Source: a virus. From it: DNA of 44,989 bases. Below the pieces are notes generated by a model, which saw nothing but the letters and a program-made list of their open reading frames with translations, searched no databases and was not told the DNA's origin. The stretch covers positions 1 through 44,989 of the IMG/VR virus record IMGVR_UViG_3300032180_000132; one strand, 5' to 3'. This document shows, one piece after another, positions 40,878-44,989 of the stretch (the first letter of the stretch is position 1; each line of letters starts with the position of its first letter). The translations under genes and the position numbers were made by a program.

Positions 40878-40940
40878 CAGCAGCAGCCTGAGAAGGTGAC
40901 TCCTCTTCTCCTCACCCACAGCATGGGCAGGCTGCTGCTG
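40878..40940. repeat. 13-bp perfect inverted repeat (hairpin)
   Basis: CAGCAGCAGCCTG at 40878-40890 is the reverse complement of CAGGCTGCTGCTG at 40928-40940; loop 37 bases. GC-rich and stable, 18 bases from the tRNA 5' end. There is no U-run on either side, so a simple intrinsic terminator is unlikely; RNA processing or origin structure is possible. Confidence 0.5.
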
Positions 40941-41092
40941 CTGAAACTTAGAGGAAAGGAGGTTAAGCCGCAACCCCCGCTGACCAACCGATTTGCCTCC
41001 GGGGCCGTTGACAGAGTTAAGTTTCTATCCCGGACTTCGGTGGGCCGTTGCCCCACTTGGCGTCTGCCGATAGTCGATTGATCAACTTCCAC

Positions 41093-41146
41093 GGGATTAC
41101 CCATGCATTCCACGCGGGATTACCCATGCACGGGATTACCCCATGG
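41093..41146. repeat. Three direct repeats of GGGATTACCCATG
   Basis: Copies at 41093-41107 (GGGATTACCCATGCA), 41116-41130 (identical) and 41132-41146 (GGGATTACCCCATGG), so spacings of 23 and 16 bases. Each unit has a partial dyad GGG-ATTA-CCC. The cluster lies upstream of the tRNA on the - strand. Iterons of a replication origin or an operator array are the natural hypotheses. Confidence 0.6.
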
Positions 41147-41234
41147 CGCTCCTATGGCACATTTTCGACCATTGCTGGCCCTGGCTGACGGCCATAACCA
41201 GTTGCGTCGGCTTTTCCCTCTCCGAGATCGTCAT
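41136..41234 (-). CDS. Possible 32-residue gene
   Basis: A frame starting at ATG 41234, two bases after the stop of the upstream gene, encoding MTISEREKPTQLVMAVSQGQ and a short Cys/His-containing end. Its stop falls within the third direct repeat. No family or strong ribosome binding site (only AGG). Weak evidence. Confidence 0.3.
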   Translation of the reverse strand: MTISEREKPTQLVMAVSQGQQWSKMCHRSAMG

Positions 41235-41236
41235 GG

Positions 41237-41521
41237 TCAATCTGCATACCTGCGATTGCCATAATGTCGCATCCTCAGGGCATCCTCGAACGCATCCCGC
41301 AGCTTCTCATCGGGAGCAGTTTCGATGTTCTCCATGAGCCAGAACATTATCGTTCTGGCCGCGGTGATGTCCTGAGCGACGAGGGTGAAGGTCTGCTGGC
41401 CCCTGGAACGAGCTTTGACAAAGCATACCTCATCTTTGGTAGGCAGGGGGCCATCCTCAATCCTTCTCAGTCCCTGAGCCATCGCCTCCAGACTCATCAT
41501 CTCATCTGGTGATGGACTCAT
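41237..41521 (-). CDS. Uncharacterised small protein
   Basis: A 94-residue protein overlapping the next upstream gene's stop by 4 bases (ATGA). Pattern: a helical Met-rich N terminus (DEMMSLEAMAQGLRRIEDG), a beta-hairpin-like CFVKARSRGQQTFTLVAQD, then helices TAARTIMFWLMENIETAPD and KLRDAFEDALRMR. This is a compact alpha/beta fold. No known function; linked to the replication operon. Confidence 0.65.
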   Translation of the reverse strand: MSPSPDEMMSLEAMAQGLRRIEDGPLPTKDEVCFVKARSRGQQTFTLVAQDITAARTIMFWLMENIETAPDEKLRDAFEDALRMRHYGNRRYAD

Positions 41522-42213
41522 GCCGCAGCCCCCGCCGAGATGGCATGGACCCGGATGACCTTCTCGCGCCCGTACTGCTTCTGGTCGTTGGGATTCTTGG
41601 GGTTCGATACCATGGGATCGAAGCTGCCGTCAGCCGACCGGGGCCACTTGATCTCCCCTCGCTTGACCCTGGCCACAGTGCTGACCCTGGTCTCAGTACT
41701 CTTGAAGTAGGTCTCCCAGGCTATCTCACCCTTGAGCGTGACTTGCCCGTTGACCTTCCGAACCTCGTCACGAATGGCGGCTGGAGTCATGGCACCGGAG
41801 ATGCGGATGCCTATCGACCTGAGTAGCTCAGCGCCGAACGATATCTGCATGTTGTCGTTCTTGAAGAAGCTGAACTTCTGGAAGCGGATAACTGGCAACT
41901 CGCTCCCTGGCTCGGGTGTGTAGGGATTGCCGTCCTTGTCACCGATGACCTGGAACTCCGGCTGGATGACGAGGAAGGACTTCTTGACCTGCTCTCCATT
42001 GACCATGAGCGGCTTACCCTTCTCGGGGCCATTGTCATGCTTCAATCCAACATCCTGCTTATCGAACCAGTTGGTCTCGGACTCGGGCATCCTGAACAGC
42101 AGGGTATAGGTACCCGGTGTGACTTGCGGAGGGAAGCTCCCGGATTCAGGAGCATCCCAGTCTACGGCTGGTGTTGCTTCTTCACTTAGGTTAAGCTCTG
42201 ACAGATCAGGCAT
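41518..42213 (-). CDS. Putative ssDNA-binding-type replication protein
   Basis: A 231-residue protein with AAGGAGA nine bases before ATG 42213. The core VTPGTYTLLFRMPESETN, VIQPEFQVIGDKDGNPYTP, LPVIRFQKFSFFKND, VNGQVTLKGEIAWETYF has the beta-rich style of phage OB-fold or single-strand binding proteins, with acidic N terminus and a basic loop (RVKRGEIKWPR). Position between an ATPase and the polymerase operon supports a replication role. No defining motif; it could instead be a recombination mediator. Confidence 0.35.
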   Translation of the reverse strand: MPDLSELNLSEEATPAVDWDAPESGSFPPQVTPGTYTLLFRMPESETNWFDKQDVGLKHDNGPEKGKPLMVNGEQVKKSFLVIQPEFQVIGDKDGNPYTPEPGSELPVIRFQKFSFFKNDNMQISFGAELLRSIGIRISGAMTPAAIRDEVRKVNGQVTLKGEIAWETYFKSTETRVSTVARVKRGEIKWPRSADGSFDPMVSNPKNPNDQKQYGREKVIRVHAISAGAAA

Positions 42214-42228
42214 TGCTATAGTTCTCCT

Positions 42229-43386
42229 TTATTGTGGACGTTTTATGGATATCTTGGGTGGAGTGAATGCTACCTTACCTGGCTGCGGGGTCGCTGGGGC
42301 CTGTGTTAGTGATACAGTTCCTGGTACACTCATGACCTCAGATATCTTGACTGGCTCCGGTGCTGGTGGAGGACTGGTGACATGCTGGGCCCCGATCTCA
42401 GCTAGCTTGTCAGTCTCCCGAAAGCCAGCTACCTGTACGCGCTGTTTCTTCTCCCGAATGATGGCGTCCATCCTCTCAGTCATGACATCGAGTCGACGAT
42501 AGAGATCAGCCATATCAGGAGGGTCCAGATAGTTAGGTAGTTCAGAAGCGAACTGAAAGGGGGCTCGCGTGCCACAAGGAAATGGTATATTTGTAAGAGG
42601 GTCAGCATGAGTACGAAGATACATAACAGGCCTTTCCACGATATCAACCTGCTTGGTCTCGGCATTAGGCTTCCTCTCAACTAGTTGCTCGATATGGACG
42701 CAGTTACCGAACCACTGAGGGGCCTTGCCGATGGACTTCTTACCAGCAATGGCAGGACCATAGGTAGGTGCTCGGCTACCCTCCTCTTCACCACGGCCTT
42801 CTAGGGCTGTCCATAGCACCTTCTCACAAGGTAGCATGTGGCTCTTTATCACGAAGTCATATAGCTGGTCCTGGACATTGCCATAGTAGGATTGGTTGCC
42901 ACCCGAGTAGCTGATGGTCTTGCTAGATCGCTTGCCGTCAACCTCCACGTCGACAGCCTGTTCAGCATAGGTATAGGAGGGGTCCTGGCTCAAGTGAGCC
43001 TTGTCAGCCTTCAGTTGTCGCAGGAAGCTATCTCCACCACTTGTCAGGCCCTCGACGGCTGTGAAGCCGATATCCTCCCAGACTGCTGCTGAGGGTGGGA
43101 TGAGCGGCGATAGTGGGTCATCGGGCTCCTTGGGCCACCATCCCTGACAGGCCAGGTCAATCGTCGAGATGGTGAACTTCGGTCGAGCTATTGGGAACCA
43201 GGGGACCACTATCCCCTCGTTGACCAGCGATATGATGGGGTCATACCCCCCACCATCGAGGGTGATGAGCCTGGTGCGCTTGTGGTACTTCTCATAGATG
43301 TAGAGCGCTATAAGGCCGACGTTAGAGGTCTTGCGGGTCTTGCTGGCACTGTATATGAGGTCGGCCTTGGGCTTAATATGTAGCAT
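42229..43386 (-). CDS. RecA/AAA-type phage ATPase with degenerate P-loop
   Basis: A 385-residue protein. IYSASKTRKTSNVG (11-24) occupies the Walker A place, but the usual Gly before Lys19-Thr20 is Arg18 and the first Gly is Ser. Later LITLDGGGY, VLWTALEGRGEEEG and TYGPAIAGKKSIGKAPQWFG fit, from memory, the AAA_24/RecA-like phage nucleotide-binding family. The last 90 residues are Pro-rich and disordered. It probably acts with the neighbouring ssDNA-binding-type protein in recombination or replication. Stop 15 bases before the next gene. Confidence 0.55.
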   Translation of the reverse strand: MLHIKPKADLIYSASKTRKTSNVGLIALYIYEKYHKRTRLITLDGGGYDPIISLVNEGIVVPWFPIARPKFTISTIDLACQGWWPKEPDDPLSPLIPPSAAVWEDIGFTAVEGLTSGGDSFLRQLKADKAHLSQDPSYTYAEQAVDVEVDGKRSSKTISYSGGNQSYYGNVQDQLYDFVIKSHMLPCEKVLWTALEGRGEEEGSRAPTYGPAIAGKKSIGKAPQWFGNCVHIEQLVERKPNAETKQVDIVERPVMYLRTHADPLTNIPFPCGTRAPFQFASELPNYLDPPDMADLYRRLDVMTERMDAIIREKKQRVQVAGFRETDKLAEIGAQHVTSPPPAPEPVKISEVMSVPGTVSLTQAPATPQPGKVAFTPPKISIKRPQ

Positions 43387-43387
43387 C

Positions 43388-43756
43388 CTACTTGACTCCT
43401 GTGGGCTTGGGTACCCTCAGCGGTCGAGGGCTATTGCGATCTGGCTCGGACTTCAGAGTGTCCTCAAATCTGGGGCGGGCAGGAGGCTGCTCTACTATTT
43501 CTGATTCTCCGCTAGCCACAGTACGTACAGCAGAACCATCAGAAGCAGTATCGGTACTATCATCAGTAGCCTCCTCTGGCTGGGGGCTCCACATGACCAC
43601 CCCACCTCGCATGTAAGCCCCCTTGGCTCCGATGGCCTTGGTACCGTTAATGGGTACAAAGGACTTCTTCAGCACTTCATTGATCCATTCACGGGGCCCG
43701 TGCATCTCGATCAGCCGGGTGATGGTTACGAAATTGTTGCTATCACTATCGGCCAT
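43388..43756 (-). CDS. Uncharacterised protein, helical head and disordered tail
   Basis: A 122-residue protein with GAGGGG before ATG 43756, one base from the ATPase gene. Residues 1-55 look folded (FVTITRLIEMHGPREWINEV, KSFVPINGTKAIGAKGAYM); the rest is Asp/Ser/Thr/Pro-rich and disordered. The start overlaps the upstream membrane gene by 11 bases. Role unknown; could be an accessory of the ATPase. Confidence 0.6.
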   Translation of the reverse strand: MADSDSNNFVTITRLIEMHGPREWINEVLKKSFVPINGTKAIGAKGAYMRGGVVMWSPQPEEATDDSTDTASDGSAVRTVASGESEIVEQPPARPRFEDTLKSEPDRNSPRPLRVPKPTGVK

Positions 43757-43892
43757 CGCTACCCCTCAGCAATCGAGCTAGGTTCAAGCCAGCTAGGCCG
43801 AATAATGCCCCGCAGAGGACTATCCCTACCCAGTTAGGGAATAAGGCAAGTTGAAATACTCCAGCTACTGGATAGAGTATAATCTTCATCAT
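43746..43892 (-). CDS. Small membrane protein
   Basis: A 48-residue frame beginning at ATG 43892 (a second ATG follows). MMKIILYPVAGVFQLALFPN then WVGIVLCGALFGLAGLNLAR: two hydrophobic stretches and a basic end (RLLRGSDGR). It overlaps the next gene by 11 bases and lies between two annotated genes in the same operon. The ribosome binding site is weak (AGG adjacent). Probably real, function unknown. Confidence 0.5.
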   Translation of the reverse strand: MMKIILYPVAGVFQLALFPNWVGIVLCGALFGLAGLNLARLLRGSDGR

Positions 43893-43899
43893 CCTGATG

Positions 43900-44094
43900 T
43901 CATCTAGTAGAGCCATTGGACCTCGCTCGCTTGGCCACTGCTCTGGCCATTACCTGCTCCCGGTTGACCTGCCACCTTCTACCTACTCGGCTGGCCAGTA
44001 GCCGCCTTGACCTGATCAAGCGGTAGACCTCATCAACGCGCACCCCTAGTTCTATGGCAGCTTCTGAGGGGGTCATGGTGAGGGTCGTGGGCAT
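43900..44094 (-). CDS. Small excisionase-like helix-turn-helix protein
   Basis: A 64-residue protein: MTPSEAAIELGVRVDEVYRL then RLLASRVGRRWQVNREQV is a compact MerR/excisionase helix-turn-helix with wing. Third such protein in the window. The start is ATG 44094, six bases after the upstream stop with a weak ribosome binding site, so translational re-initiation is likely. Regulator of the early operon is one reading. Confidence 0.65.
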   Translation of the reverse strand: MPTTLTMTPSEAAIELGVRVDEVYRLIRSRRLLASRVGRRWQVNREQVMARAVAKRARSNGSTR

Positions 44095-44100
44095 GGGTGT

Positions 44101-44292
44101 CTAGTGTATGATTTCCGGGACAAGTTCTAGCCAGGTCCCTGATATGATAACTATCAACCCGACCATGTGATCCTTGCCTTGCAGGACGACCATTCCAGGT
44201 GCTCCTGGGACCATCTCTATGGATGTCACATCATTGAACTCTACCAGGACCTTGACTCCATCAGGGGTGTAGGCCTTCATTTGATACTTCAT
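44101..44292 (-). CDS. Uncharacterised small beta protein
   Basis: A 63-residue protein overlapping the NADAR gene stop by 4 bases. Two strand-rich halves: MKYQMKAYTPDGVKVLVEFN and MVVLQGKDHMVGLIVIISGT. It has the layout of small OB or SH3-like folds but no diagnostic residues. Unknown. Confidence 0.6.
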   Translation of the reverse strand: MKYQMKAYTPDGVKVLVEFNDVTSIEMVPGAPGMVVLQGKDHMVGLIVIISGTWLELVPEIIH

Positions 44293-44723
44293 CCTCGTGC
44301 CTCCTTGCGAACCTGCATAAGAATCTTACCAAGATGGTTGAGCCCTGCCCCTGCACACTCAGGCCTGCCACAGTTACAATCCCCCCAGAAGTTGTCATGC
44401 CAATAGTTGCCCTCACACAGGTCCTCATCTCCAGTATCCAGCAGAAACTCTCTGAGGGTAGGTATGGAGAACTTCTGGCGCACTAGCATTGTCATGAGCG
44501 GCAGAGTCTTAGTTCTCCAGTCGGGGCCCCCTACCCCATGCCCCTTCTTCTTGGCACCGCCAGCACTCATGCTGAGAGATGTAAACTGCTCTCGCTCCTC
44601 AGGGGGGAACTTGGCTGCCTGATAGGCATGTTCCACTGACGGGTAGAGTATGTTCTCATGGATCACCGGGCTGCCAAAGAAATTGGACAGAAACGTATAC
44701 CTACCCCTGAAACTGTTGATCAT
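44289..44723 (-). CDS. NADAR (YbiA/DUF1768) family protein
   Basis: A 144-residue protein with the family signature: FRGRYTFLSNFFGSPV (5-20), YPSVEHAYQAAKF (27-39), MSAGGAKKKG (52-61), W...T, LLDTGDEDLCEGNYWHDNFWG and GLNHLGKILMQVR. NADAR proteins cleave N-glycosidic bonds of ADP-ribose or riboflavin intermediates and some reverse ADP-ribosylation of DNA or other targets. In a phage a counter-defence role against ADP-ribosylating or NAD-derived defences is plausible. Odd feature: a Cys cluster insert CNCGRPECAG (115-124) that may bind metal. Start ATG 44723, no strong ribosome binding site checked. Confidence 0.85.
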   Translation of the reverse strand: MINSFRGRYTFLSNFFGSPVIHENILYPSVEHAYQAAKFPPEEREQFTSLSMSAGGAKKKGHGVGGPDWRTKTLPLMTMLVRQKFSIPTLREFLLDTGDEDLCEGNYWHDNFWGDCNCGRPECAGAGLNHLGKILMQVRKEARG

Positions 44724-44730
44724 CTCGTCC

Positions 44731-44989
44731 TCACTTGAACATCCCTACACTGATAATGGGCATACCTACCTGCTTAGGGCGAGGGCCAGGTACTGGAACA
44801 GGCTCCACGCTAGCAGGCTCCCTGCCAGGGCTATCCAGATTATCAGAGGGATTATCGCTAGTAAGTGGTCCAAGCGCTGCCTCTTCAAGCTCTGTCTCAG
44901 TCGCTGCCACATGCTCTACACCATCCTTCATAGGTCGACCGCAATAGCCACAGTACACATCCTCTGGCTCAGCTACCTGCCCACACTCA
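44731..44989 (-). CDS. Zinc-ribbon protein, 5'-truncated by the window edge
   Basis: Reading from the right edge: ECGQVAEPEDVYCGYCGRPM, so one Cys pair ending at the edge and one C-x2-C, a zinc ribbon. An internal GTG at 44958 could start a 75-residue version, but the upstream frame stays open to the edge with ribbon-like residues, so the gene is probably longer. The C-terminal half is Pro/Gly/Ser-rich (PVPVPGPRPKQVG). Eight bases separate its stop from the NADAR start. Confidence 0.6.
   Translation of the reverse strand, partial: ECGQVAEPEDVYCGYCGRPMKDGVEHVAATETELEEAALGPLTSDNPSDNLDSPGREPASVEPVPVPGPRPKQVGMPIISVGMFK

Larger units (their letters stand above)
40579..41135. other. Largely non-coding control region
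   Basis: A 0.56 kb stretch with no convincing protein gene, between the HTH gene and a small frame near 41136. It holds the interrupted tRNA-Arg-like gene (40735-40860), a 13-bp inverted repeat (40878-40890 / 40928-40940), a 9-bp inverted repeat (40594-40602 / 40705-40713), a repeated CAACGGCCC, and most of the direct repeats that continue to 41146. Open frames crossing it on both strands have the flavour of tRNA-derived shadows. It could be an origin, a structured-RNA locus or both. Confidence 0.5.

Noticed and set aside
40587-40973. 128-codon - strand frame across the tRNA region
   Set aside because: Its middle (HEVAGSSPAL) is the usual translation of a tRNA T arm; the frame runs through the tRNA and inverted repeats.
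40859-41113. 84-codon - strand frame beside the tRNA
   Set aside because: Low-complexity Ser/Cys ends derived from the CAG repeats, no ribosome binding site, covers repeats and hairpins.
41093-41146. CRISPR array
   Set aside because: Only three short units with unequal spacers of 8 and 1 bases; no cas genes.

Overview
The window is the greater part of the genome of a double-stranded DNA tailed phage (Caudoviricetes). A late module of packaging, head, short tail, ejection, fibre and lysis genes runs on the + strand (about 1-31.1 kb). A replication and accessory module runs on the - strand (about 31.1-45 kb). The two converge tail to tail at 31.1 kb. The left edge cuts a possible upstream gene and the right edge cuts a zinc-ribbon gene, so the genome is not closed here. 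A P22 gp10-like tail-hub protein, ejection-type proteins ending in a lytic transglycosylase, and the absence of any tape-measure or tail-tube gene point to a podovirus-like virion. No integrase, RNA polymerase or ribosomal gene is visible. The host is inferred to be a Gram-negative bacterium. Secreted parallel beta-helix proteins, an anchor-D/HYDIN-like C-terminal domain and A-x-A|Q signal peptides would fit Acidobacteriota, but this rests on remembered family distributions and was not searched.

Left to right on +: large terminase, two small unknowns, portal, a Cys-rich mini-protein and a helix-turn-helix protein (0-5 kb); small basic and Gly/Pro-rich proteins, scaffold-like protein and major capsid protein (5-8.3 kb); a beta-type protein and two pairs of tandem small paralogues (8.3-9.8 kb); adaptor-like and gp10-like tail proteins, a GNAT-like protein, ejection-type proteins and a transglycosylase fusion (9.8-18.2 kb). 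From 18.2 to 29.9 kb there is an unusual cassette. Four small basic proteins ending in an R-x-S-S-R motif are interleaved with eight consecutive or near-consecutive genes that begin with Sec-type signal peptides, among them tail-fibre-like and beta-helix proteins. A reverse-oriented membrane-protein gene with its own promoter-like sequence (moron-like) separates this cassette from a lysis-like group of two membrane proteins and an L,D-transpeptidase-fold enzyme.

On -, reading from the right edge leftwards: zinc-ribbon protein, NADAR-family protein, small HTH and membrane proteins, a RecA/AAA-like ATPase, a putative ssDNA-binding-type protein, then a largely non-coding stretch of about 0.56 kb. 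That stretch holds a tRNA-Arg-like gene interrupted in its anticodon loop, three short direct repeats and long inverted repeats. Beyond it lie an excisionase-like HTH protein, a zinc-finger protein, a family-4 UDG/DNA polymerase A fusion, several small unknowns, a Pif1/Dda-like helicase, a secreted beta-barrel-like protein behind a near-canonical sigma70-type promoter, an FlbD-like protein, a papain-fold cysteine protease and a zinc ribbon.

Most neighbouring genes overlap by 1-4 bases (ATGA or TGATG) or have AGGAGG-type ribosome binding sites, so both strands look like long translationally coupled operons. The most notable signals are the shared R-x-S-S-R C-terminus, the secreted-protein cassette with host-like mosaic segments, the interrupted tRNA, and an accessory set (NADAR, papain-like protease, secreted barrel-like protein) whose roles are not obvious.
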